A stretch of DNA of 5,614 nt from Bacteroidota bacterium (GTDB lineage Bacteria; Bacteroidota; Bacteroidia; Chitinophagales; Chitinophagaceae). Of this stretch, positions 1 through 5,614 are shown piece by piece. The notes beneath the pieces were generated by a model, which ran no database searches, was not told the origin of the DNA, and saw nothing but the letters and a program-made list of their open reading frames with translations. The translations under genes were made by a program, and so were the position numbers. The stretch is taken from NCBI GenBank assembly GCA_029778965.1, contig JAKPBL010000040.1:1-5614 (forward strand), read 5' to 3'. Each line of letters opens with the position of its first letter. Within the stretch, counting starts at the first letter, position 1.

Positions 1-798
1 AAATTCCCCTATCCCGGAACCACCGTCAAAATGCTGCTCAGCCATCGCAGCGGCCTGCCGAACTATACCAATTACCTCGATGTTTATCGCTGGAACAAGA
101 AAAAGCAGGTGACCAACCTCGACGTACTGTCGACCCTCTACACCTATCACCCGCCGTTGCAGTTCCCGACCGGCAAACATTTTGCCTATTGCAATACCAA
201 CTATGCCCTGCTGGCGCTTATCGTAGAAAAAGTAACCGGCAAGGCTTTTCCCGAATATATGCGCGAAACTTTCTTCCAGCCCCTGGGTATGAACGATACC
301 TATGTTTTCCAGGCGCAGGATGAAGAGCGCTCGCTGCCCAGTTTTGAATGGAACAACCGCAAATACGGGCTGGAGTTCATGGACCTGGTGTACGGCGACA
401 AAAACGTATACTCCACCCCAAGGGATATGCTGAAATGGGACCAGGCCCTGTACAGCGGGCACCTGTTTAACGACAGCACGCTGCAGGCCGCCTTCACCGG
501 GTACAGCTATGAAAAGAAAGGCGTCCGTAATTACGGGCTGGGCTGGCGGCTGACCGAGGTCGACAATGGCAAAAAGATCGTTTACCACAACGGCTGGTGG
601 CACGGCAACAACACCGTTTTCATCCGGCTGCTTGAAGAACGCGCTACCATCATCGTATTGGGCAACAAGTACAACCGCGGCATTTACCGGTCAAAACAGT
701 TGTGCGACCTGTTCGGCGATTACCGCCAGAGCAACAACCTCATCCAGGAGGCTGATACGGAAATGGGCGACCATATTGCCGCCGGCGGCTCCGAATAA
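1..798 (+). CDS. Serine hydrolase, beta-lactamase/PBP-like (class C fold), 5'-truncated by window
   Basis: The frame is open from base 1, so the start is outside the window; 265 residues are visible, ending at TAA 796-798. They match the C-terminal two thirds of the beta-lactamase-related serine hydrolase family (PF00144: class C beta-lactamases, D-Ala-D-Ala carboxypeptidases, esterases). Seen directly: the family landmark TVKMLLSHRSGLPNY near the left edge, the catalytic Y-x-N triad element as YCN at 187-195 followed by TNYALL, a STPRDMLKWDQALY segment (about 412-453), and a His-x-Gly third motif (HNG, 586-594) in place of KTG. The SxxK nucleophile motif normally lies some 40-50 residues before LLSHRSG, so it and any signal peptide are off-window. 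HxG rather than KTG is common in peptidase or esterase-like members, so true beta-lactamase activity should not be assumed; the substrate is unknown. Such proteins are usually exported, but that cannot be seen here. The gene lies 31 bp upstream of nnr on the same strand and may share its transcript. Confidence 0.9.
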   Translation, partial: KFPYPGTTVKMLLSHRSGLPNYTNYLDVYRWNKKKQVTNLDVLSTLYTYHPPLQFPTGKHFAYCNTNYALLALIVEKVTGKAFPEYMRETFFQPLGMNDTYVFQAQDEERSLPSFEWNNRKYGLEFMDLVYGDKNVYSTPRDMLKWDQALYSGHLFNDSTLQAAFTGYSYEKKGVRNYGLGWRLTEVDNGKKIVYHNGWWHGNNTVFIRLLEERATIIVLGNKYNRGIYRSKQLCDLFGDYRQSNNLIQEADTEMGDHIAAGGSE

Positions 799-829
799 TA
801 ATAAGCCAGATTTTCGTACATTCCGGTAT
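799..829 (+). other. 31-bp gap between hydrolase and nnr genes
   Basis: This short AT-richer spacer has no Shine-Dalgarno, no hairpin and no exact TAnnTTTG box; TACATTCC (817-824) is only a partial match. The spacing and shared strand favour a common transcript of the hydrolase and nnr. Absence of a Shine-Dalgarno is normal for Bacteroidetes genes. Confidence 0.6.
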
Positions 830-2314
830 ATGATCGCATTGTCGTCCCGGCAAATACGGGATTGGGATCAATATACCATCCAGCACGAAGGTATAGAATC
901 GCTCGACCTGATGGAACGGGCGGCCAATGCCTGTGTACACTGGATGACCACCCAGGGTATTCCGGGTGACCATTCCTGTTATATTTTCTGCGGAAAAGGA
1001 AACAATGGCGGCGACGGACTGGCCATTGCCCGCCTGCTGACCGCTAAGGGGTTTCGCACCGAAGTGTTCATCATGGAATTCGGGAAGCCCGGCACGCCCG
1101 ATTTCCAGGCAAATCTCCAGCGGCTGCACGAGCTCGGCATCGCCGTTCATTATCTGCAGGAAGGCGTGCCGCTGCCCGAGCTGGCCGCCGGCCGGTGGAT
1201 CATCGACGCCCTGCTGGGAACCGGCCTTGATCGCCCGCCCGCAGAGCGCCTGGCGACCCTGATCAGCTACCTGAACCAGCACGACAACCCTGTTTGCAGC
1301 ATTGATCTGCCCAGCGGTATGCCGGCCGATGGTTCGGTGCTTCCGCCGGGCGCCTGTATAACGGCTACGGTCACCCTAAGTTTTCAATGTTTCAAGCCTG
1401 CCCTGCTGTTTGCCGACAACGCGTCTTTTTTCGGTAAAGTGATTGTGCTGGATATAGGTCTTCACCCCGGCTACCTGTCGCAAACGGCTGCCCTGTACGA
1501 AGGGGTCGACCGCGCGCTGGCCACATCTATTTTCCAACCCCGGGGTCCTTTCACGCACAAGGGACATTTCGGTCATGCCTTGCTGTTAGCCGGTTCGGTG
1601 GGCAAGATGGGAGCGGCCATTCTCGCGGGCAGCGCCTGCCTCCGGTCGGGGCCGGGACTCCTCTCCTTCCTGAACCCGACGGGCAACCAGGCTATTCTGC
1701 AGATCGCGCTGCCTGAAGGCATGTGCCTTACGGCGCCGGCGAATTACAATATCTATCGCACCGTGGGCTGCGGTCCGGGGCTCGGAACCGGTGCCGAAGC
1801 GGCGGCGGCATTAAAAGAAGTGCTGAACAATACCGACCGGCCGCTGGTGCTCGATGCCGATGCGCTGAACCTGCTGGCCATTCACAAAGACTGGCAGCCG
1901 CTGATTCCTTCTTTTTCCATTCTCACGCCGCATCCCCGCGAGTTCGACCGGCTCACCGGCACTTCGGTTTCCGAAAGCCAGCGCTGGGAAAAAGCGCAGG
2001 CACTGGCGAAGCGCATGAACTGGGTGGTCATTCTTAAAGGTCATTACAGCCTGATCGCCATGCCGGGCGGCAAAGCCTATTTCAACACATCGGGCAATGC
2101 ATCGATGGCGAAGGGCGGCAGCGGCGATGTGCTGACGGGCATGCTTACCGGCCTGCTGGCGCATGGCTATTCACCCGAGCAGGCTGCATTGCTGGGCGTT
2201 TACCTGCACGGCCGTGCGGGCGAAATAGCTTCTGAGGTGTATGGTATGGAATCGGCCATTGCTTCCGATACGGTGGCGCAGATCGGCAACGCCTTTAAGG
2301 AGATCGGCGCCTGA
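830..2314 (+). CDS. nnr: Bifunctional NAD(P)H-hydrate epimerase / ADP-dependent NAD(P)H-hydrate dehydratase
   Basis: This 494-residue cytosolic metabolite-repair enzyme is full length for the fused Nnr/YjeF family (about 500 residues). It restores NADH and NADPH from their hydrated, inactive forms: the N-terminal domain interconverts the R and S epimers, and the C-terminal domain dehydrates the S form using ADP. The epimerase domain (about 1-215) shows CGKGNNGGDG at 54-63, IIDALLGTG at 124-132 with probable catalytic Asp126, and SIDLPSG at 157-163. The ribokinase-like dehydratase domain (about 225-490) shows HKGHFGHALLLAGS at 243-256, GCGPGLGTG at 313-321, LDADALN at 341-347, LTPHPREF at 365-372, ILKG at 401-404 and the nucleotide/catalytic loop MAKGGSGDVLTG at 426-437 with catalytic Asp433. 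Both domains look intact. I chose ATG 830 because family members begin with a short lead into xQIRxWDxYTI, here at residues 7-17; the frame is open further upstream, but that part overlaps the hydrolase and resembles nothing. No Shine-Dalgarno or good promoter is seen in the 31-bp gap, so read-through from the hydrolase is likely. Confidence 0.97.
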   Translation: MIALSSRQIRDWDQYTIQHEGIESLDLMERAANACVHWMTTQGIPGDHSCYIFCGKGNNGGDGLAIARLLTAKGFRTEVFIMEFGKPGTPDFQANLQRLHELGIAVHYLQEGVPLPELAAGRWIIDALLGTGLDRPPAERLATLISYLNQHDNPVCSIDLPSGMPADGSVLPPGACITATVTLSFQCFKPALLFADNASFFGKVIVLDIGLHPGYLSQTAALYEGVDRALATSIFQPRGPFTHKGHFGHALLLAGSVGKMGAAILAGSACLRSGPGLLSFLNPTGNQAILQIALPEGMCLTAPANYNIYRTVGCGPGLGTGAEAAAALKEVLNNTDRPLVLDADALNLLAIHKDWQPLIPSFSILTPHPREFDRLTGTSVSESQRWEKAQALAKRMNWVVILKGHYSLIAMPGGKAYFNTSGNASMAKGGSGDVLTGMLTGLLAHGYSPEQAALLGVYLHGRAGEIASEVYGMESAIASDTVAQIGNAFKEIGA

Positions 2315-2319
2315 TCAGG
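2310..2319. repeat. 10-bp palindrome formed by two abutting convergent stop codons
   Basis: CCTGATCAGG is a perfect palindrome whose centre is exactly the boundary between nnr (stop TGA 2312-2314, + strand) and the helicase gene (stop TGA on the - strand, 2315-2317). With no loop it is not a useful hairpin by itself. Any two TGA stops meeting with zero spacing give TGATCA automatically, so only the outer CC/GG pairs are extra. Confidence 0.9.
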
Positions 2320-3538
2320 ATTTCTTCCTGCGCTTTTTGGACGGTGCATCGGCTTCTTCCAGCAGCTTTCGCCAGTTGTCGTGCGGCGTATCTTCCGTTT
2401 CGGCGATGGTTAACCGGTAGCTTTCGGCATCGATATTTCTTTCGCTGATTTCCGTGCCCGTGTATGCTTCAATGGCATCGAGCAGCGGCTCCTCTTCAGG
2501 GCTTACAAATGAAATAGCCTCTCCCCTTTTAAGCCCCCGGCCGGTGCGCCCCACCCGGTGCACATAACTTTCAGGATGGTCGGGCAGGTCGTAATTCACC
2601 ACGTAATCCACATCGGGAATATCGATGCCGCGCGCGTTCACATCGGTGGTGATCAGCAGGCGGCTGTCGCCCTGCCTGAATGACTCCAGCACCTGCAGGC
2701 GGTCGGCCTGGTCTTTTCCGCTGTGCATTACCAGCGATGGAATACCCACGCGCAGCATGGCGGCCGACACCCGGTCGGCCCGCAGCCTGGTGCGTACAAA
2801 CACCAGCACTTTTGCGTCGGCGCGTTCTTTCAGCAACTTCTCGAGAAAAAACCGTTTGTCGTCCATGCCGATGCGGGCAAATGCATGATCCACATTTTTC
2901 GACACCGGGTCTTTGGGCGATAGCTGGATGCGGATGGGTTTTTTCACGATGCGGTAAGCCAGTTCTTTGATGCGGTCGTTGATGGTAGCCGAAAAGAACA
3001 GGGTTTGCCGTCGGGTGGGCAGCTTGCGCACCAGGTCGTTGATATCAGTGAGAAAGCCCAGGTCGAGCATATGATCGGCCTCGTCGAGCACCAGCACTTC
3101 CACCCGGTCGAGCACCAGGTGGCCCTGGTGCACCAGGTCGAACAACCGCCCGGGCGTAGCCACCAGGATGTCGATGCCGTTGCGCAAAGCGCCTGCCTGC
3201 GGGTTTTGCTCCACGCCGCCAAACAATCCCAGCACCTTCAGGTGGGTGTGCCCGGCGATATCCCTGAATACGGTGGCGATCTGCACGGCCAGTTCGCGGG
3301 TAGGTACCATCACCAGGCAGCGCAGCACATGGGGCTGTTTTTTCCGCAATAGCCTGTCTATTATCGGAATCGCAAAAGCGGCTGTTTTCCCGGTGCCGGT
3401 TTGCGCAATGGCCAATACGTCTTCGCCTTTCAGGATAGAAGGGATGGCCTTGTACTGGATATCGGTCGGCTTACGAAACCCCAGCGCCTCCAGGCTTTCC
3501 TTGATGGCGGGGTCAATATTGTATTGCACAAACTTCAT
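2315..3538 (-). CDS. rhlE: DEAD-box ATP-dependent RNA helicase, RhlE-like
   Basis: This complete 407-residue cytosolic helicase unwinds RNA duplexes using ATP; relatives act in ribosome assembly, RNA turnover and cold adaptation. The motif series is intact: upstream aromatic Phe3, Q motif GFRKPTDIQ (20-28), motif I AQTGTGKT (45-52), Ia PTREL (79-83), GG (107-108), Ib TPGR (128-131), II DEAD (152-155), III SAT (183-185), IV VLVFVRT (244-250), HSGK (272-275), V TTDVNARGID (297-306) and VI YVHRVGRTGRG (325-335). The short size, the sequence around motifs IV-VI and the basic tail KKRRKK (401-406), which may help bind RNA, fit the RhlE group. I assign RhlE by eye, and a neighbouring DEAD-box subgroup is possible. 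Small deviations are DEADHM and VNARG where DEADRM and AARG are more usual. ATG 3536-3538 is chosen because it precedes Phe3 of the core; the longer 22-residue extension from 3604 would cross the divergent promoter region and the MATE start. It diverges from the MATE gene and converges with nnr. Confidence 0.96.
   Translation of the reverse strand: MKFVQYNIDPAIKESLEALGFRKPTDIQYKAIPSILKGEDVLAIAQTGTGKTAAFAIPIIDRLLRKKQPHVLRCLVMVPTRELAVQIATVFRDIAGHTHLKVLGLFGGVEQNPQAGALRNGIDILVATPGRLFDLVHQGHLVLDRVEVLVLDEADHMLDLGFLTDINDLVRKLPTRRQTLFFSATINDRIKELAYRIVKKPIRIQLSPKDPVSKNVDHAFARIGMDDKRFFLEKLLKERADAKVLVFVRTRLRADRVSAAMLRVGIPSLVMHSGKDQADRLQVLESFRQGDSRLLITTDVNARGIDIPDVDYVVNYDLPDHPESYVHRVGRTGRGLKRGEAISFVSPEEEPLLDAIEAYTGTEISERNIDAESYRLTIAETEDTPHDNWRKLLEEADAPSKKRRKKS
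2316..2338 (+). terminator. Weak candidate intrinsic terminator for nnr, inside the helicase 3' end
   Basis: Reading the + strand just past the nnr stop, CAGGA (2316-2320) can pair with TCCTG (2326-2330) around a TTTCT loop, followed by CGC and then five T residues (2334-2338). The stem is only five pairs and the T tract is short and offset by three bases. The T tract and loop are also explained by the Lys/Arg/Ser codons of the helicase tail on the other strand. It is the only terminator-like structure I can find for the upstream operon. No equivalent U tract exists in the opposite direction. Confidence 0.25.
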
Positions 3539-3543
3539 GCGGG

Positions 3544-3551
3544 CAAAATTA
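3544..3551 (-). promoter_or_regulatory. Bacteroidetes-type -7 box (TAATTTTG) for the helicase gene
   Basis: Read on the - strand this is TAATTTTG, an exact match to the Bacteroidetes sigma-ABfr -7 consensus TAnnTTTG. It ends 5 nt before the helicase ATG (3538). If transcription starts about 7 nt past the box centre, the 5' untranslated leader would be only about 2-3 nt. No matching -33 TTTG is seen at the usual distance, which lowers certainty. Confidence 0.55.
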
Positions 3552-3561
3552 GGAAAGATAC

Positions 3562-3569
3562 TAGCTTTG
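3562..3569 (+). promoter_or_regulatory. Bacteroidetes-type -7 box (TAGCTTTG) for the MATE gene
   Basis: TAGCTTTG matches TAnnTTTG exactly and ends 7 nt before the MATE ATG at 3577. Predicted initiation near 3572-3573 would leave a leader of about 4-5 nt. The -33 position falls at about 3538-3541, on the helicase start codon, and does not carry a TTTG. Confidence 0.55.
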
Positions 3570-3576
3570 CCGCCCG

Positions 3577-4899
3577 ATGTTACGAAAAGAAGCCCGGCAT
3601 ACAATAGCGCTGGCGCTGCCCATCATTATCGGTGAGCTGGCGCAAATGGCCCTGCACCTGATCGATGCAGCGATGGTGGGCGCCATCAGCTACAAGCAGC
3701 TCGCCGCATCGGCGCTGGTCATCAATGCGATGAACATCCCCTTTGTGCTGGGTATCGGCATGACCATTTCGGTATCGCAAATGGTGTCGCTGGCGCATGG
3801 CCGGAACGACCGGCAAAAAGTATCGCATTACCTGTACAACGGATTTGTGCTTTGCACGGTAAGCGCGGTGCTGATCGCCGCCCTCCTGCTTTTCGGCGCA
3901 CCCCTGCTGCGGCACCTGAAGCAAGACCCCGAAGTGGTGGAACTGGCCATACCCTTTATGCGGCTGATGGGCCTGTCGATCATCCCGATGATGCTGTTCA
4001 TGACGCTGAAACAATTCGCCGACGGGCTTCAATACACCAAAACTGCCATGGCCTTGTCGCTCGCCGCGCTGCCGCTGAATATATTGCTGAACTGGCTGCT
4101 GATCTACGGGCACTGGGGACTGCCGCGGCTGGAGCTGCTGGGTACGGGATGGGCTACCCTTATTACGAGAACGCTTAGCTTTTTGCTGCTGGCCCTGGTG
4201 ATCCTGCGCCATTCCACTTTTCGGTTATACATTGCCGTTAGTTCCCGCCAATGGAAACTGAAGGTCAAAACTCTCCGGGAGCTGCTGCACATCGGTGTTC
4301 CCAGCAGCCTGCAGATCGGCCTGGAGGCTGGCGCCTTCGCCGTATCGGGCATTATTATAGGCACCCTGGGGGCCGTTCCCCAGGCGGCGCACCAGATCGC
4401 CCTGAGCTGCGCTTCTTTCACCTTTATGGTGTCGATGGGCCTGGCGCAGGCCGGCTCCATCCGTGTCAGCAATGCATTCGGCGCGGGCGACAGCTTCAAG
4501 ATCAACCGCGTGGGAAGAAGCACCCTGCTGACAGCCCTCGCCTATGGTATTTTTTGCGCGGTTGTTTTCTCGCTGTTCCGCCGGCAGTTGCCGCTTCTGT
4601 TCAATGACAATACAGAAGTGGTGGCCCTAGCGTCGCTGCTGTTATTGTATGCTGCGCTGTTCCAAATATCCGACAGCACGCAGGCCATTGCCGCGGGATT
4701 GCTGCGGGGTATCAAAGACGTAAAGCTGCCCACCCTGCTGGTGGCGGTCGCTTACTGGGTAGTAGGCCTGCCGTTTGGTTACCTGCTGGCTTTCCGCTTC
4801 GGGTGGGGGGCGCCGGGCATCTGGATCGGTTTGATCACCGGCCTTAGCCTGGCGGCAGTGTTTCTGGTGTTCCGCTTTCTGCGGATGAGCCGGCGGTAA
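3577..4899 (+). CDS. MATE-family multidrug/cation antiporter, NorM-like
   Basis: This 440-residue inner-membrane protein has about 12 hydrophobic segments in two six-helix halves (roughly 9-210 and 240-434), the normal size and shape of the MATE family. Members export organic cations, dyes or drugs in exchange for Na+ or H+. The first half opens with LPIIIGELAQMALHLIDAAMVG (residues 14-35), typical of helix 1. The second half has VPSSLQIGLEAGAF (241-254), then GTLGAVPQAAHQIAL. Acidic residues at Asp30, Glu250 and Asp366 fall where NorM transporters have their conserved membrane Asp/Glu/Asp triad, with almost the same spacing, which supports the NorM branch and cation-coupled transport; this is an alignment by eye. 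Substrate and coupling ion cannot be told from sequence alone. The start is firm: the next Met (residue 24) would destroy helix 1. It is transcribed away from the helicase gene from a 38-bp gap, and its last 56 bp overlap the end of the convergent AI-2E-family gene. Confidence 0.95.
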   Translation: MLRKEARHTIALALPIIIGELAQMALHLIDAAMVGAISYKQLAASALVINAMNIPFVLGIGMTISVSQMVSLAHGRNDRQKVSHYLYNGFVLCTVSAVLIAALLLFGAPLLRHLKQDPEVVELAIPFMRLMGLSIIPMMLFMTLKQFADGLQYTKTAMALSLAALPLNILLNWLLIYGHWGLPRLELLGTGWATLITRTLSFLLLALVILRHSTFRLYIAVSSRQWKLKVKTLRELLHIGVPSSLQIGLEAGAFAVSGIIIGTLGAVPQAAHQIALSCASFTFMVSMGLAQAGSIRVSNAFGAGDSFKINRVGRSTLLTALAYGIFCAVVFSLFRRQLPLLFNDNTEVVALASLLLLYAALFQISDSTQAIAAGLLRGIKDVKLPTLLVAVAYWVVGLPFGYLLAFRFGWGAPGIWIGLITGLSLAAVFLVFRFLRMSRR

Positions 4900-5614
4900 G
4901 GGGCAGGCCGTCTTCCGTATCGAACTCGTTCAGGTAGATCCTTACCAGCACGAGTATATAGCTCATGAGCAGGGGGCCGAAGATCAGCCCGATAAAGCCG
5001 AACAGGGCCAGCCCCGAGATCACTCCCATTACTGTTACCACGGGGTGCACATCGCCGAAGCGTTTCAGCAGCGTCATGCGCGCCACCGTATCGATATTGC
5101 CCGTTACGAGCAGGCTGTACAGCAACAAGCCGGTGCCCTGCCAGTTTTGGCCATTGGCGTAGAGGAATATCACTACCGGCACCCAGATGATCATGGTGCC
5201 CACCATGGGGAAAAACGCAAACAGGCCGGTTAGCGTACCCCAGATCAGGAACTCGGGCACACCGAAAATATAATAACCGATGGCGGCGGTAATGCCCTGG
5301 ATCACCGAGATCAGCGGAATACCGATGGCGTTGGCCTTGATGGTATTTTGGGTTTCGGTCACCAGCAGGTTTATGTTCCGGTTCTTAAGCGGCGTGATGC
5401 GCACGAGGAATGCCTCCAGCTTCCTGCCCTCCACCAGCATGTAATAAAGCAGGAAGAGCATGATGACCAGGTTGGCTACCACATTGGAGGTGCTGTTCAG
5501 CAATGTGGGGATAATGCCCGTCAGCTTTTCGAAGAGCGCGCTCAGCGAATTGTTTTCCAGTATCTGGTAGTTGTACCTGCGTTCGATGGTTTCGATGGCA
5601 TTTTTCAGCATGTC
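4844..5614 (-). CDS. AI-2E family (PerM/YdiK-type) membrane protein, 5'-truncated by window
   Basis: The frame runs leftwards from the right edge to TAA at 4844-4846. The codon at 5612-5614 is Asp, so the Met at 5611 is probably internal; 256 residues are visible out of the usual 350-380. Numbering from that Met, hydrophobic segments lie at about 43-62, 95-116, 120-150, 160-172 and 190-227. They include family-typical stretches: VIMLFLLYYMLVEGRK, IGIPLISVIQGITAAIGYYI, FAFFPMVGTMIIWVPV and the conserved ending LALFGFIGLIFGPLL. The family (PF01594) is named after a proposed autoinducer-2 exporter, but members are functionally diverse, some acting as Na+/H+ antiporters, so an AI-2 role should not be assumed. 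After the last membrane segment is a polar, low-complexity tail (DTEDGLPLTAGSSAESG and beyond). The final 17 or so residues are encoded opposite the end of the MATE gene, suggesting a late-acquired extension. Promoter and N-terminus are outside the window. Confidence 0.93.
   Translation of the reverse strand, partial: DMLKNAIETIERRYNYQILENNSLSALFEKLTGIIPTLLNSTSNVVANLVIMLFLLYYMLVEGRKLEAFLVRITPLKNRNINLLVTETQNTIKANAIGIPLISVIQGITAAIGYYIFGVPEFLIWGTLTGLFAFFPMVGTMIIWVPVVIFLYANGQNWQGTGLLLYSLLVTGNIDTVARMTLLKRFGDVHPVVTVMGVISGLALFGFIGLIFGPLLMSYILVLVRIYLNEFDTEDGLPLTAGSSAESGTPETLPPG

Larger units (their letters stand above)
3539..3576. promoter_or_regulatory. 38-bp divergent promoter region between helicase and MATE genes
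   Basis: This gap must supply both 5' ends. It holds two outward-facing TAnnTTTG boxes (3544-3551 on -, 3562-3569 on +) separated by 10 bp. The box ends plus neighbouring bases give a 6-bp inverted repeat, GGCAAA (3542-3547) and TTTGCC (3566-3571), with further imperfect symmetry from CGGG (3540-3543) and CCCG (3573-3576). No Shine-Dalgarno is present in either direction. Clear -33 TTTG elements are missing: their expected places fall on the start of the opposite gene. Confidence 0.75.

Noticed and set aside
566..829. In-frame open extension of nnr upstream of ATG 830 (88 codons)
   Set aside because: It lies over the hydrolase 3' end in another frame, encodes low-complexity Thr/Ser/Ala-rich sequence unlike any Nnr N-terminus, and the family's natural start is at 830.
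740..1282. 180-codon antisense frame over nnr
   Set aside because: It is opposite a strongly recognised gene, has no recognisable motif, and long antisense frames are common at this base composition.
3112..3138. Perfect 14-bp palindrome CCTGGTGCACCAGG (3124-3137) plus an extra CACCAGG arm at 3113-3119
   Set aside because: It is produced by the helicase codons for Leu-Val-His-Gln and a nearby Leu-Val in a conserved coding region, with no U tract or regulatory context.
3539..3604. 22-residue N-terminal extension of the helicase from an upstream ATG
   Set aside because: It would overlap the MATE start and both -7 boxes; RhlE-type proteins start just before the conserved Phe, as with the ATG at 3538.
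3168..3635. 155-codon + strand frame across the helicase 5' half and the divergent gap
   Set aside because: It is antisense to conserved helicase motifs and passes through both promoter boxes; the protein sequence is unrecognisable.
3580..4212. 210-codon antisense frame over the MATE gene
   Set aside because: Its Gln/His/Arg-rich composition is the usual mirror of hydrophobic codons; it has no motif and no start signal, so it is a shadow of the transporter gene.
4870..4884. TCCGC-TTTCT-GCGGA hairpin near the MATE 3' end as a terminator
   Set aside because: The stem lies inside coding sequence before the stop, and neither strand has a T tract after it.
1..5614. Mobile element, CRISPR, tRNA/rRNA, toxin-antitoxin or defence system
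   Set aside because: No transposase or integrase, terminal repeats, spaced direct repeats, cloverleaf or small paired genes were seen; almost every base is accounted for by five ordinary genes.

Overview
The window is a compact, gene-dense piece of bacterial chromosome with five protein-coding genes. The two outermost genes run off the edges, and only about 69 bases lie between genes. GC looks moderately high by eye (above 50%). No start has a Shine-Dalgarno sequence. The only clear promoter-like motifs fit the Bacteroidetes -7 consensus TAnnTTTG. These points, with the protein flavour, suggest a Bacteroidota member, possibly Chitinophagaceae-like. That placement is an inference, since no rRNA or other marker is present.

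Layout, left to right. (1) 1-798 (+) is the C-terminal part of a serine beta-lactamase/PBP-like hydrolase whose nucleophile lies upstream of the window. (2) 830-2314 (+) is a complete bifunctional NAD(P)H-hydrate repair enzyme (Nnr: epimerase plus ADP-dependent dehydratase). It sits 31 bases after the hydrolase and is probably co-transcribed with it. (3) 2315-3538 (-) is a complete RhlE-type DEAD-box RNA helicase. It converges on nnr with no base between the two stop codons. (4) 3577-4899 (+) is a complete NorM-like MATE efflux transporter, divergent from the helicase across a 38-bp gap. (5) 4844-5614 (-) is the C-terminal part of an AI-2E/PerM-family membrane protein whose 3' end overlaps the MATE gene by 56 bp.

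The genes do not form an obvious shared pathway. They look like ordinary core or metabolic genes: metabolite repair, RNA remodelling, drug/cation antiport, a membrane permease-like protein and a cell-envelope or secreted hydrolase. There is no sign of a mobile element, CRISPR array, RNA gene, defence cassette or biosynthetic cluster.

The most interesting features are in the gene arrangement. The 38-bp divergent gap carries back-to-back exact TAnnTTTG boxes, each only 5-7 nt from a start codon, which implies nearly leaderless transcripts and overlapping promoters. Both convergent gene pairs abut or overlap, so any terminator must lie inside the opposing coding sequence. I found no convincing undescribed system here.
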